Below, one piece after another: positions 19,274 to 28,266 of a stretch of 64,000 nucleotides of DNA. Positions within the stretch are counted from its first letter, which is position 1; each line of letters starts with the position of its first letter. Source of the stretch: Shewanella psychropiezotolerans (lineage in GTDB: Bacteria; Pseudomonadota; Gammaproteobacteria; Enterobacterales; Shewanellaceae); assembly GCF_007197555.1 (NCBI RefSeq), contig NZ_CP041614.1, positions 2,038,001-2,102,000 of the forward strand, written 5' to 3'. Both the position numbers and the translations under genes were made by a program. The notes beneath the pieces are model-generated. The model had not been told where the DNA came from and made no database searches. It saw only the letters and a program-made list of their open reading frames with translations.

Positions 19274-19356
19274 CTCAGTGACTCGAAAAGTATCGGTAAC
19301 AAAGACTCTACTCACTAACCCCAACAAGAGTTAGGTGTAGATCGCCACCTGCTTAC

Positions 19357-19648
19357 GCTTAACTTGATCTACGCGAGTGATCTTTACCGATACCGTCTTG
19401 GTTGATGATTTGCTCTGATCAAGTTCTGTCGGGATTGATCAAGAGGATAGAAGGGGGTCAACAATGAAGAGTGTCCAGATTCAAGTAATGTAAGCCAATT
19501 ATGGATGATGCCTGCACAGATGGTGAGGTTATGGGGTAAATCATTATCTCAGACAGTGCCGTTTTTTAAGCTGAGCGAACTCATTATATGATGGTAAGTT
19601 AGCGTAAAGGGAGCCCACTCCCTTTACGTTAAGCATTTGACTTGGCAA
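19357..19648. other. non-coding gap with a strong hairpin
   Basis: No gene is seen. The one clear structure is a perfect 11-bp stem at 19603-19628 (CGTAAAGGGAG / CTCCCTTTACG, loop CCCA), just past the end of the membrane protein gene at 19649. It has no good T tract on the minus strand, so it may be a processing or weak termination structure. Confidence 0.5.
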
Positions 19649-20167
19649 TTAGATCTTATTTAATTGGGTTAATGCTCGAGTGATATTATTTAATACTAAA
19701 GTGTCCTCACCATAAAAATGCATGGTGTGATTTTGGTTTAGTTGCTGCCTAATCATGTTCTTCACGATATGTAAGCCGAAATGCTCCTTATTATGTTCAT
19801 CAACGGGTTTCAGTTCGGTGATGTTTTGCGTTGATAGGTTGAGCACCCCATCGACGATATTCCATTGACCGTTAACTGTGATGTTATATTCAAAATGTTG
19901 GTCCATGACCGCATTGTTTGTGCTGACGTTTATTTTGGTGGAGAATTGATCATTGGGGTAAAAGTGTATCCGTCCGTGCCACCGAGTTTGTATGTCATGT
20001 TTAAGGAATGCATGGGTGTGATTGATGTACTGCTCCTTGTCGAATGACCAGCTCGAATCGACGAACGATTGAGTATCACATAACTTATTTTGTAGTAGAG
20101 CCAATAAGATTGAAAACGCGATGAAACTCACAATCAATGGCATTTTATTTCTTATTTCAGAAAACAT
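19649..20167 (-). CDS. small inner-membrane partner of the ToxR-like regulator
   Basis: 172 residues, with one N-terminal transmembrane helix (LIVSFIAFSILLALLQN) and a periplasmic remainder containing GRIHFYPNDQFSTKI and VNGQWNIVDGVLNLS. I do not recognise a named family. The start overlaps the end of the upstream regulator gene by 16 bases. A membrane wHTH regulator followed by a short single-pass periplasmic protein is the ToxR-ToxS arrangement. A role in stabilising or sensing for the regulator is inferred from position and topology only. Confidence 0.65.
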   Translation of the reverse strand: MFSEIRNKMPLIVSFIAFSILLALLQNKLCDTQSFVDSSWSFDKEQYINHTHAFLKHDIQTRWHGRIHFYPNDQFSTKINVSTNNAVMDQHFEYNITVNGQWNIVDGVLNLSTQNITELKPVDEHNKEHFGLHIVKNMIRQQLNQNHTMHFYGEDTLVLNNITRALTQLNKI

Positions 20168-20931
20168 GTGTTCTCTCCTGGCGCGATGTCTCTGTTTAGT
20201 ATTGTGACCAATGTCTTGCTACTTCCTTGTATTAGTGGCATTAAGGTCAGTGATCTATTTTCGTCGGAAGAAATGAGTAACGTATCTATCTGATTGGGGG
20301 ACTGCGTGAGGAAAGCATGCACGCATTTTTCTATCAGGGGAGTTAGCGTTTTGTTGATCGGATTATGCTGCAACTGTAACAAATTGACCCCAGCAATTTT
20401 GGCTTCGGTCCAAGGCGTGGTTGCGTTCTGTAGCGAGGTGTCAACAGAGTTTAATGAGAAAATTACATTCAACGTTATGGCCAGTGCGGCAGCAATTGCA
20501 ACCTGCACCAAGATAGATTTTTTGCTGAGCATGCATGGCTTACTGGGATAGGTGGCTTCTGCTTCTGCTTGCGACAACCTTTTTACGCTAACGCCTGGTG
20601 AAAGCGAGTAACCTAATTTTGGTAAGGTCTTAATGATTGCCTGCACTTTTGCATCGTCATTGAGCTGTTTTCTGATCTGTGAAATAGTCTGATTGACACT
20701 AGTTTCATCGACCACTAATCCCCGTTTCTTCCAGACCTCGTGTAATATTTTCTCGCGAGTTACTGGCGCTCCCTCATGTTTAATCAGGAGGGTGAGCAAT
20801 CTAGATTCATTTAACCCCAGCTCAACGACCGCTTTTCCGTTATTGGTCTTTGCCGTGAGTTTATGAGTCTGTGTGTTAAAGAGGTATTTATTTGCAATAT
20901 CAAAAATCTCTAGTTCCTGTTGATTATCCAA
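20152..20931 (-). CDS. ToxR/CadC-like membrane-anchored transcription regulator
   Basis: Residues ~10-110 form an OmpR/ToxR winged helix: LGLNESRLLTLLIKHEG, VTREKILHEVWKKRG, VDETSVNQTISQIRKQL, then IKTLPKLGYSL. A transmembrane helix follows near residues 140-160 (ILVQVAIAAALAITLNVIF) and a periplasmic domain of ~95 residues ends the protein. Such proteins bind DNA from the membrane and sense periplasmic conditions. Start is ATG. Three evenly spaced direct repeats lie 90-160 bases upstream and may be its operator. The regulated genes are unknown. Confidence 0.85.
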   Translation of the reverse strand: MDNQQELEIFDIANKYLFNTQTHKLTAKTNNGKAVVELGLNESRLLTLLIKHEGAPVTREKILHEVWKKRGLVVDETSVNQTISQIRKQLNDDAKVQAIIKTLPKLGYSLSPGVSVKRLSQAEAEATYPSKPCMLSKKSILVQVAIAAALAITLNVIFSLNSVDTSLQNATTPWTEAKIAGVNLLQLQHNPINKTLTPLIEKCVHAFLTQSPNQIDTLLISSDENRSLTLMPLIQGSSKTLVTILNRDIAPGENTCFLK

Positions 20932-21023
20932 AAGAATTCCATAATGATGTCTTCGTTAAATGACCATAATTGTAGCGTATTTCGATCTCTGGGTAATGGT
21001 TTATCCGTGAAAAGAGGGAATAT

Positions 21024-21091
21024 ATGACTAACATTAGTTTTGCTATATATGGTCATTAGTTTTGCTATTGCTGACCATTAGTTTGAGCTAT
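21024..21091. promoter_or_regulatory. three direct repeats with 22-bp period upstream of the ToxR-like gene
   Basis: The core TTAGTTTT (third copy TTAGTTTG) begins at 21034, 21056 and 21078, exactly 22 bases apart. The copies read TAACATTAGTTTTGCTAT, GGTCATTAGTTTTGCTAT and GACCATTAGTTTGAGCTAT. Spacing of about two helical turns places the copies on one face of the DNA, as for a cooperatively bound regulator. A looser TGACCATAATTGTAGC lies at 20961. The regulator binding here is not known; the adjacent ToxR-like protein is the obvious candidate. Confidence 0.6.
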
Positions 21092-21180
21092 CGCGGTCCA
21101 TTCTGTTTGGCCATCTTTATTTTTTCACTCGCTTAATTCGCTTACATCACCAGCGTGTAAGAATGCCATTTTACAGGTAT

Positions 21181-21221
21181 AAAAAAGGTCAACCATTCTT
21201 GTTATAAGAAGTGGTTGGCCT
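21181..21221. repeat. second copy of the ssrA terminator hairpin
   Basis: 41 bases differing at one position from 28905-28945, in the same orientation. It forms the same long stem (GG-YCAACCA..TTCTT / AAGAA..TGGTTGGCC). There is no tmRNA sequence beside this copy, so it is a displaced duplicate, or both are copies of a dispersed repeat. An IS6 fragment follows 50 bases later. Confidence 0.85.
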
Positions 21222-21270
21222 AAAGGATTTGAAGGCAGGTTGATGTTTAAAAATAAAAATTTAAAAACGG

Positions 21271-21393
21271 GTTCATCGATCAAGGAATAGAAGAAGAGAT
21301 CCGTCTAATGAGCAATGCACTGGTAAACAATTAATAACCAGCCAGATTGCCGGAGTACTTTCGGGCTAGGACCAATCTTTGCAACAGAGCCAG
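21271..21393 (+). mobile_element. IS6-family remnant (transposase 3' end plus terminal repeat)
   Basis: The plus strand encodes DQGIEEEIRLMSNALVNN then a stop, matching the C-terminus GQGIAGEIRLITNALVNY of the transposase at 27479. It ends in the terminal repeat CAATCTTTGCAACAGAGCC at 21375-21393. Orientation is opposite to the 27422-28247 copy. Only the last ~120 bases of the element remain. Confidence 0.85.
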
Positions 21394-21497
21394 AAGACCT
21401 GCCTTTGCGGCTTACTGTAAGCTTGTAAGTTATTGATTTATATTGGCACCATAGTTTTGGCGTCCACGCATTGACCACACGTAACCGTTAGGAAAAC

Positions 21498-21523
21498 AAA
21501 AAACCGCCTTAATCGGCGGTTTT
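21498..21523 (-). terminator. terminator of the lactate operon
   Basis: ACCGCC pairs with GGCGGT around a 6-base loop, with A/T runs on both sides. On the minus strand the stem is followed by TTTTTTGTTTT, a good rho-independent terminator for lutC, which ends 106 bases upstream of it. Confidence 0.75.
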
Positions 21524-21628
21524 CTGTTTTATGACAGTATCATTTAAAGCTGTTAGCAGCTCTATCAAAAAATCAGTCCGTGTTCAGGGAGACTAAACCC
21601 TTCGACACAACCTAATAAACAGCCTCCA

Positions 21629-22357
21629 TTACCTGTCCTCAATCAAGATAACAATTAACTGACTAGGACCATGAGCCCCATAGGCTAACGTCTGCTGAAT
21701 ATCGGCAGTTTTTGAGGGACCAGATACCAAGACGATATTGGTCGGCATCTTCTCCTGCCACGCTTGATCAATCATCATCCCAGCGAAATTGCTAACGATA
21801 GTCGAACGCTTAATTAACGCGATATGACAAGGTGGAATTAACGATAAGGTTCTGGGCTCTGCCCTATCAGGCCAAAGCACTAAGGTGCCGGTATCCGCTA
21901 TTCCGCCAAAACAGTGAGTGATCCCCGCATCGACCTCATTAAACAGACGGGATTTGAGCTCTTCAAAAACGGATTCAAACCGAAGTAACTCACAGTGGCG
22001 AGCCCCTGCAAGTATCTCAGCATAAAACTCCCCCCTTTCGCAGTGATAAGCAGTGCAGTCACTAGGGGGGCTATCACTCAAGGTTTCATCACAAGCACTC
22101 CCTAACGCAACTCTCTGACATCCCTTACGACTAATTACCAGTGCCAGTGTTGCAGTTATTTCTGATGAGTTGACGCAAATAACCTCTGCATGATTCGCCG
22201 ATAAGCCCGAGATAAATCGTTGTTTTAGTAATTGCTCATTTTGGGTTTTCCACCTTGGATAACTCAAGGTTTCTTTCTCTATGGGAGGGAGCTTAACCCG
22301 GTTAAGTCGAGCTAATATTGCCCGTTTAGCTACCATGCTGGGGGTCGTTAGACTCAT
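21629..22357 (-). CDS. lutC: lactate utilisation protein LutC/LldG (LUD domain)
   Basis: Third subunit of the LutABC (LldEFG) iron-sulfur L-lactate oxidase complex, which oxidises lactate to pyruvate on the cytoplasmic face of the membrane. 242 residues. The LUD domain is seen in DAGITHCFGGIADTGTLVLWP and the closing ILVSGPSKTADIQQTLAYGAHGP, with the conserved SKTADI and G.HGP. The start is ATG in an ATGA overlap with the lutB stop, so expression is coupled. Last gene of the minus-strand operon lldP-lutA-lutB-lutC. Confidence 0.93.
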   Translation of the reverse strand: MSLTTPSMVAKRAILARLNRVKLPPIEKETLSYPRWKTQNEQLLKQRFISGLSANHAEVICVNSSEITATLALVISRKGCQRVALGSACDETLSDSPPSDCTAYHCERGEFYAEILAGARHCELLRFESVFEELKSRLFNEVDAGITHCFGGIADTGTLVLWPDRAEPRTLSLIPPCHIALIKRSTIVSNFAGMMIDQAWQEKMPTNIVLVSGPSKTADIQQTLAYGAHGPSQLIVILIEDR

Positions 22358-23799
22358 GATGTCTCTCCCTTTTTTTTGTTACGCGTTTTTATAAGCTGAT
22401 GCAAGGTTTTATCGGCAAATTTGGGCGAGGTCCGACATTGTGTCCATGGGCCTATATTGTCAGGCATTAAGCCTTTGAGTTTCGTTGCCGACCACGTTCC
22501 AGCGTGATAGATCGTGGGGGTCGTCGCGGCAAACGCAAAACCTTTCATCGCTAATGACTCTAAGGTACTGGCCGCAGAGGCTTGACCTGTCATCGACATC
22601 ATATCTGCCTCTGGGGGATTTTTTGCTGCGGTACGTAATCGCTGCAATATATCAGGAATAGGAATGCGAACCGGGCAGACTTCAGCGCAAGCCCCGCAAA
22701 AGCTAGAGGCCGTCACTAACTCTTTTGTCTTATCTAGTCCCATAAGATGCGGTGAGATAATTTGACCTATCGGACCTGGATACACTGTGCCGTAAGCATG
22801 TCCGCCAATACGAGTATAAACAGGGCAATGATTCATGCAGGCTCCGCAGCGGATACATTGCAACGTTTTACGCATGTCTACATCTTGATAAGCCTGAGTT
22901 CGGCCATTATCTAACAAGACAAGATGCACCTCCAGAGGACCATCTCGCTCCCCACTTTTGCGTGGAGAACTGATGATATTAAAGTAAGTGGTGATAGCTT
23001 GTCCTGTGGCTGAGCGAGTCAAGGCACTGTACAACGGCGGCACATCGGATAAAAACTCAACGACTTTCTCTATACCGGTAATGGCGATATGAACCTTAGG
23101 GACAGTGGTACACATGCGGCCATTGCCTTCATTTTCTACCAAACATAAACTGCCAGTTTCGGCGACTGCAAAATTAACCCCTGAGAGACCAATGTCAGCA
23201 TCGTAGAATTTCTGCCTGAGGCGAGTACGTCCCGTTTGAATTAGCTCATCGACATCGAGTGTAGGCGTGAAATTATCTAAGTGACGTGCAAAGGTATCAC
23301 TCACCTCTTGCTTATTTTTATGGATAGCAGGCATGATGATATGAGAAGGTTTGTCGCCATCGAGTTGGACGATATACTCCCCCATATCACTCTCCAAACA
23401 TTCAACACCCAACTTGGCCATCTCATGATTGAGCTCAATCTCTTCACTCACCATGGATTTGCCTTTAATGATCAATTTGGCCTCATGACGTTGAGCTATT
23501 CTGGCAATAATATCATTGGCTTCGTTACTATTTTCCGCCCAATGTACCTGAATACCATTTCGGGTACAGGTAGTGTCCAACAGCTCGAGCAGTTGAGGTA
23601 ATTTACTCAAGCAACGCTGACGTATCGCTTCAGATAGGTCGCGAATTTTGTCCTCTTCGACAGGATCATGAAAGGCGCTTTTACGTTTGTACTGCAGGTA
23701 ATCCATTGCCCCACGAAAGTTCTGCCGCAACTGAGGATCGCCAAGCGCTGCTTTAGCTTGAGAATGAAACAGTTCAGGACCCGCTGATGAATGACTCAT
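22354..23799 (-). CDS. lutB: iron-sulfur L-lactate dehydrogenase subunit LutB/LldF
   Basis: Central subunit of LutABC, about 481 residues. An N-terminal LUD domain (with DIGLSGVNFAVAETGSL and ENEGNGRM near residue 210) is followed by a ferredoxin-like domain with two [4Fe-4S] motifs, CIRCGACMNHCP near 310 and CGACAEVCPVRIPIP near 360. I start at ATG 23799, which has GGAGG 9 bases before it and lies one base after the lutA stop; a longer frame to 23838 would overlap lutA. Intact. Confidence 0.95.
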   Translation of the reverse strand: MSHSSAGPELFHSQAKAALGDPQLRQNFRGAMDYLQYKRKSAFHDPVEEDKIRDLSEAIRQRCLSKLPQLLELLDTTCTRNGIQVHWAENSNEANDIIARIAQRHEAKLIIKGKSMVSEEIELNHEMAKLGVECLESDMGEYIVQLDGDKPSHIIMPAIHKNKQEVSDTFARHLDNFTPTLDVDELIQTGRTRLRQKFYDADIGLSGVNFAVAETGSLCLVENEGNGRMCTTVPKVHIAITGIEKVVEFLSDVPPLYSALTRSATGQAITTYFNIISSPRKSGERDGPLEVHLVLLDNGRTQAYQDVDMRKTLQCIRCGACMNHCPVYTRIGGHAYGTVYPGPIGQIISPHLMGLDKTKELVTASSFCGACAEVCPVRIPIPDILQRLRTAAKNPPEADMMSMTGQASAASTLESLAMKGFAFAATTPTIYHAGTWSATKLKGLMPDNIGPWTQCRTSPKFADKTLHQLIKTRNKKKGETS

Positions 23800-23800
23800 C

Positions 23801-24553
23801 TCACTTGCCTCCGGTACGTTCGAGTAAAAAGCTGGCAATATGACGACCTTTCATCAATTGTCCCTGATACTCAAAGGCCCCATTAATATTCAATAAACAT
23901 CCCCAGTCAGCACTGACCAGCACCGTCGCTTTCGTCTCAGATAAATGACGTGTCTTATCTTCCACCATAGCCTGACTGATGTGAGGATGGCGCACCGCAA
24001 AAGTGCCCCCGAAACCGCAGCATTCACTTTCATAGGCTTGTTCTTTAAGCTCTACATTTTGCAGCTGGTTTAATAACTGAGTCGCAGTCACGTGGACCAT
24101 CATTTCACGGCGAGCAGCACATGAAGTGTGCATCACCACAGACGTCGCATCCCCTTTGTCTTCGAGTTTAATTCGACACACATTGACCAAAAATTCAGTA
24201 AGCTCAAATACACGGTTGCAAAATTGCTCCACTTTCGCTTGGGTGCTATCACCTTGGTAAAGGCGACGATAATGGTGATGCATCATGCCCCCACAGGACC
24301 CCGACAACACAATCACGGGCCAAGGCTCGATAAACAGATCCATCTGATGTTGTGCGATAAGTTTGGCCTCCTTGGTATAACCTGAGCTATAAGCAGGCTG
24401 ACCACAGCAGGTTTGTTTTTCGATAAAAATCACCTCCAGGCCTTGCTGCTCAAGTAAGCTTATGGCATCGAGTCCCGCCTCTGGATCGAACATATCCACG
24501 AGACAAGTGCCATAAAAGTACACGGTATTAGGTTTTGCCGGATAGATCCGCAT
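23801..24553 (-). CDS. lutA: lactate utilisation protein LutA/LldE (two CCG domains)
   Basis: Cysteine-rich subunit of LutABC, about 250 residues. It has two CCG-type domains: CLVDMFDPEAG and EKQTCCGQPAYSSG in the first, SCAARREM and SECCGFGGTFAVRHP in the second. These bind an iron-sulfur centre of the heterodisulfide-reductase type. The ATG at 24553 has AAGGAG 7 bases upstream and gives the usual N-terminus (MRIYPAKPNTVYFYGTC). Lies 13 bases after lldP and one base before lutB. Confidence 0.94.
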   Translation of the reverse strand: MRIYPAKPNTVYFYGTCLVDMFDPEAGLDAISLLEQQGLEVIFIEKQTCCGQPAYSSGYTKEAKLIAQHQMDLFIEPWPVIVLSGSCGGMMHHHYRRLYQGDSTQAKVEQFCNRVFELTEFLVNVCRIKLEDKGDATSVVMHTSCAARREMMVHVTATQLLNQLQNVELKEQAYESECCGFGGTFAVRHPHISQAMVEDKTRHLSETKATVLVSADWGCLLNINGAFEYQGQLMKGRHIASFLLERTGGK

Positions 24554-24566
24554 AGGTGGCTCCTTA

Positions 24567-26267
24567 TCAGTGTGACTCACTAACCATTAGTGCATCGGTA
24601 ATATGAAAACCGTAAATCATAATTAGCCCCACAATGCCGGTGATAATAAGATAATACAGAGTGGGAATAATGGTTTTACGTAAAGTTGCTCCTTCTCGAC
24701 CCAGAAGACCAACCGTGGCAGAAGCGGCTACCACATTATGGATGGCAATCATGTTTCCTGCCGCCGCCCCAACCGCTTGCAGTGACACCATCGCAGCACT
24801 CGACACCGCTAACGTATGAGCAACCTCGAACTGAAACTGGCTAAACATCATGTTCGACACTGTATTTGAGCCAGCAATAAATGCTCCTAAAGCACCAATA
24901 CTGGCACTAAACCCAGGAAAAAAGTCTCCCATAACACCTGACACTAAGTGAGCCGTAGTCATCGGCATGCTGGCTAAGTCGGCGGCGTTAACGCCAGAGT
25001 TAATGAAAATCCGCACCATAGGAATCGTAAACATAAGGACGAAACCTGCCCCCATCAAGGTTTTACTCGACTCACCCAATGCACAAGCCATCGGCTTTAA
25101 ACTGCCAGATTGCAGTAAGGCGGCCAGCAAGGCGACAAACACAAGAATACCACCGGGTAGATAAAGTGGCTGAATAGTCGTACTGACCCCAATCTCTCCA
25201 AGGATGTGATTAAAAGAGAAGCTCACTCCTTGCAGTAAACCTTTTAAATCTACACTCACACGGCTAGCGACCAAGATAAGCGCCAACAGTACATAGGGAG
25301 TCCAAGCCAATACCAGATTCATCGGCTGGTTATCCTCTTTAATCTCCATTTTTAATGAGCCAATCCACTCCGCTGGCCAGCGTGCTTCCTTTTCAAAATC
25401 CCATGTTTTTTTAGGAACAAGAAAATCTTTCTTAGCCGCAGACACCACTATTGCCAGACTCACTAAACCACCGATAAGCGAGGGAAATTCAGCCCCAAGA
25501 AACATTCCGGTTAATGCATAGGGGATAGTAAAAGCTAAGCCTGAAAATAGTGCAAAAGGCAAGATATCCAGACCTTCGGCCCAGCTTCTTTTTTCACCAA
25601 AAAACCGAGTTAACATCATGGCCATTAATACGGGAATAAAAGTCCCGACAGCGGCGTGGATTAACGAGACATTGGTGGTGATTTCTTGTAAATAGAAGTC
25701 CCAATTTGAGCCATTAGCAACAAGGGCTTCTGTGATGTTATGGGTATCGAGCCCTTTGTTTACCCCCACGATAATCGGCGTGCCAACCGCACCAAATGAA
25801 ACCGGAGTCGATTGGATCATCATCCCCATCAATATGGCTGCCATTGCAGGGAAACCTATTGCCACTAACAGCGGTGCGGCGATAGCCGCTGGTGTGCCGA
25901 AGCCGGATGCCCCCTCAATAAAAGAGCCAAAACACCAAGCAATAATAATGGCTTGGACACGTCTATCGGCTGAGATACCAGTGAAACCATTGCGTATCGC
26001 ACTTATTGCTCCAGTATGCTTCAACGTATTCAGTAAAAAAATGGCACCAAAGATGATCCACAACACTGAAACCGTAATGCCCAAACCTTGCAGTGATGAA
26101 GCAAGTACACGGGTGACTGACATCTCCCAGCTAAATAGCGCAATAATCACGGTCATTATAAAAGCAACTGGCATTGCTCGTTTTGCTGGCCAGTTAAGGG
26201 GAAGGAGGAGGACTCCTGCGACCACAATTGGGGTAAATGCGATTAACGCGAGTAGGGTTTGGTTCAT
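24567..26267 (-). CDS. lldP: L-lactate permease (LctP/LldP family)
   Basis: Inner-membrane lactate-proton symporter, possibly also taking glycolate. 566 residues with about a dozen transmembrane helices. Family motifs are [20 protein letters not shown] near residue 115 and [16 protein letters not shown] near 150, and [14 protein letters not shown] near the end. First gene of the operon supplying substrate for LutABC. A LysR gene is divergently oriented 215 bases away. No lactate racemase or D-lactate dehydrogenase (Dld) gene is seen in this segment. Confidence 0.95.
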   Translation of the reverse strand: MNQTLLALIAFTPIVVAGVLLLPLNWPAKRAMPVAFIMTVIIALFSWEMSVTRVLASSLQGLGITVSVLWIIFGAIFLLNTLKHTGAISAIRNGFTGISADRRVQAIIIAWCFGSFIEGASGFGTPAAIAAPLLVAIGFPAMAAILMGMMIQSTPVSFGAVGTPIIVGVNKGLDTHNITEALVANGSNWDFYLQEITTNVSLIHAAVGTFIPVLMAMMLTRFFGEKRSWAEGLDILPFALFSGLAFTIPYALTGMFLGAEFPSLIGGLVSLAIVVSAAKKDFLVPKKTWDFEKEARWPAEWIGSLKMEIKEDNQPMNLVLAWTPYVLLALILVASRVSVDLKGLLQGVSFSFNHILGEIGVSTTIQPLYLPGGILVFVALLAALLQSGSLKPMACALGESSKTLMGAGFVLMFTIPMVRIFINSGVNAADLASMPMTTAHLVSGVMGDFFPGFSASIGALGAFIAGSNTVSNMMFSQFQFEVAHTLAVSSAAMVSLQAVGAAAGNMIAIHNVVAASATVGLLGREGATLRKTIIPTLYYLIITGIVGLIMIYGFHITDALMVSESH

Positions 26268-26482
26268 GCTTATTTATCCTTTAATCTCACTATTGACCTA
26301 ATGTCTATTTGAGGGGGCAACCCTCATAGTGATTCCTTTTATTATTGACTGTGATCCAGCCTGATTAGCTTTTTGCTCACCCTCATGTGAGACTGTCTTG
26401 TTACAACAATGCAACCGTACCTCTTTTACTTTTTGTGATATAGAGAAATAATGAAAAAGATTCTTTCCAAAAACGAGTTAAT
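26268..26482. promoter_or_regulatory. divergent promoter region between lldP and the LysR gene
   Basis: 215 bases holding the promoters for both the lactate operon and its likely regulator, the normal layout for LysR control. AT-rich. I see no unambiguous T-N11-A operator or promoter boxes worth fixing. Confidence 0.4.
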
Positions 26483-27385
26483 ATGACAAGAATTGATGAC
26501 TTAATTTTATTTGCTCAAGTGGTTGAGCAAGGTTCATTCAGCCGAGTTGCAGAACAGAATTCACTGACCAATTCGGTGGTGAGTAAAAGAATTGCACGAT
26601 TAGAGAAAGATCTTGGTGTTCAACTTCTCTATCGAACAACCCGAAAGCTGACATTAAGTGAAGCGGGAAAAAAGTTGTACAAAGGGGCAGCCAATGTCCA
26701 GCAAGTCGCAACTGAAGCCATCAATACCGTCTCTGGATTTGGTGAAAGCATCACAGGTCACATTAAAATGTCGGTACCGACGATCTCTGGAGAGCTGCTC
26801 TTAGCCGATGCCGTTGCCGAATTTTGTGCTCAGTACCCAGGAATGACCGTCGATATGTCACTGGAAAATCTTTTTGTCGACCTGATCGAAGATAACTACG
26901 ATCTTGTCATCCGAACCGGTTATTTAGAAGACTCAAGTTTAATCGCCCGTCACATCATAGAGTCACAATGGATCATTTGCGCCAGCCCGGGTTACATCAA
27001 ACACCACGGCCGGCCCACGGAGCCTGAAGCATTAATAGACTATAATTGTTTGCAGTACGCCTACCAGACAACAGGGGCAAGCGAATGGGAGTTCAAAGGC
27101 GATGAGGGGGACTATATTCTTAAAATTAAAGGCAACTTTACCACTGACAATGCCTCCGCCCTTAGAAAAGCCGCTTTAGGCGGATATGGCATAGCTTATG
27201 TACCTCGGTGCTTGGTTTACCACGATCTGTTAAAGGGTGATTTAATCGATGTGATGCCTAATCAAGTCGCAAAAAAACTTGGCGTTTATGCTGTTTATCC
27301 TTTTACGCGTAAACCACCGAAGAAGATACGCCTACTAATAGAACATATACGTCAACGTTACTTAGCTATCAGTGAGTATTTTTAA
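26483..27385 (+). CDS. LysR-family transcription regulator
   Basis: 300 residues. An N-terminal winged helix-turn-helix (LILFAQVVEQGSFSRVAEQN, then SNSVVSKRIARLEKDLGVQLLYRTTRKLTLSEAG) and a periplasmic-binding-like effector domain with HIKMSVPTISGELLLADAVAEF. It belongs to the large CrgA-like branch by its N-terminus. Divergent from lldP, so probably a regulator of lactate uptake and oxidation; its effector is unknown. The gene ends 37 bases before an IS6 element. Confidence 0.93.
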   Translation: MTRIDDLILFAQVVEQGSFSRVAEQNSLTNSVVSKRIARLEKDLGVQLLYRTTRKLTLSEAGKKLYKGAANVQQVATEAINTVSGFGESITGHIKMSVPTISGELLLADAVAEFCAQYPGMTVDMSLENLFVDLIEDNYDLVIRTGYLEDSSLIARHIIESQWIICASPGYIKHHGRPTEPEALIDYNCLQYAYQTTGASEWEFKGDEGDYILKIKGNFTTDNASALRKAALGGYGIAYVPRCLVYHDLLKGDLIDVMPNQVAKKLGVYAVYPFTRKPPKKIRLLIEHIRQRYLAISEYF

Positions 27386-27421
27386 CACGGTCCAAATATG
27401 AAGGGTCTAAGTACAAGAGCG

Positions 27422-28247
27422 GGCTCTGTTGCAAAGATTGCTCTTAGCCCGAAATGGCTCCGGTGATCTGACTGGTTATTAATAATTTACCAGTGCATTG
27501 GTTATTAGACGGATCTCTCCTGCTATTCCTTGACCGGATAACCAGATCTTGAACTGTCCTTTTTTAAACATGTGCATCACTTCAAATCCCTTGATAGTGG
27601 CATAAGCCGTCTTCATCGATTTGAATCCTCGCACAGGATTGATGAGCCTTTTCAATTTTCCATGATCTGCTTCTACCGCATTGTTCAGGTATTTAATTTG
27701 CCGGTGTTCAAGCGCTTCAGGACATTTGCCTTCTTTCTTTAATTCCGTAATAGCTACACCGTAGGAGGCGGCCTTGTTGGTATTGATGGCGGAAGGACAC
27801 TCCCAGCATTTGAGCCCTTTCAAAGCTTTACCCAAAAACAGTTTAGCAGCCTTAGCATTTCGTCTGGACGATAAATAAAAGTCAACGGTATGACCTTGTT
27901 TATCTACAGCCCGATAGAGATACACCCATTTTCCTTTCACTTTGATGTAGGTTTCATCGACCTTCCAGCTTAATCCCGCTTTGGGCTTCCAATACCATCT
28001 TAATTGTTTTCTATTTCTGGCGCATAACGCTGAACTCAGCGATAAATGGTATTGTGATCAACATTGATACCCCGTTCACAGAGCATCTCTTCGAGTTCTC
28101 GATAGCTGATCCCGTATTTACAATACCAACGTGCAGCCCAAATGATAATTTCATAGGAAAATTGTCGATACTTAAAGAGTTTCATGAGCTAGCAGGCCTA
28201 AAACAAAAGAGGAGCTTAGCTGAGCCGATGATCTTTGCAACAGAGCC
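27422..28247 (-). mobile_element. IS6-family insertion sequence, full length, 826 bp
   Basis: Perfect 17-bp terminal inverted repeats, GGCTCTGTTGCAAAGAT at 27422 and its complement ending at 28247. One transposase gene fills it, on the minus strand, but is inactivated. The flanks (CAAGAGCG left, ACATTAAG right) are not a direct duplication, so the DNA on one or both sides has been rearranged since insertion, as is usual for IS6 cointegrates. Confidence 0.92.
27479..28185 (-). pseudogene. IS6-family transposase with one nonsense and one frameshift
   Basis: DDE transposase. From ATG 28185 it reads MKLFKYRQFSYEIIIWAARW, then the HTH with SYRELEEMLCERGINVDHNT. TGA at 28036-28038 replaces the Trp of the family's YRWVQRYAPE motif. 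A single base is missing in the T4 run 28007-28010; adding it joins PEIE to KQLRWYW. The rest (WKVDETYIKVKG, SAINTNKAASY, LNNAVEADHGKLKRLI) is intact with all DDE residues. Two lesions mean no self-encoded transposition. Confidence 0.93.
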
Positions 28248-28266
28248 ACATTAAGCGTGAAGGGTA

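Larger units (their letters stand above)
17003..19356 (-). mobile_element. IS66-family insertion sequence, about 2.35 kb
   Basis: Carries the IS66 gene set tnpA-tnpB-tnpC on the minus strand. Imperfect 22-bp terminal inverted repeats bound it: GTATGCGTGTGGTGATCTAC at 17003 and, on the other strand, GTAAGCAGGTGGCGATCTAC ending at 19356. The GTAAGC start is typical of IS66. The 8-bp target duplication expected for the family is not present (TATTTAAC left, GCTTAACT right), so one flank has been rearranged. The large transposase gene is inactivated. Confidence 0.88.

Noticed and set aside
16995..19364. 8-bp target duplication around IS66
   Set aside because: TATTTAAC and GCTTAACT share only TTAAC out of register; not a convincing duplication.
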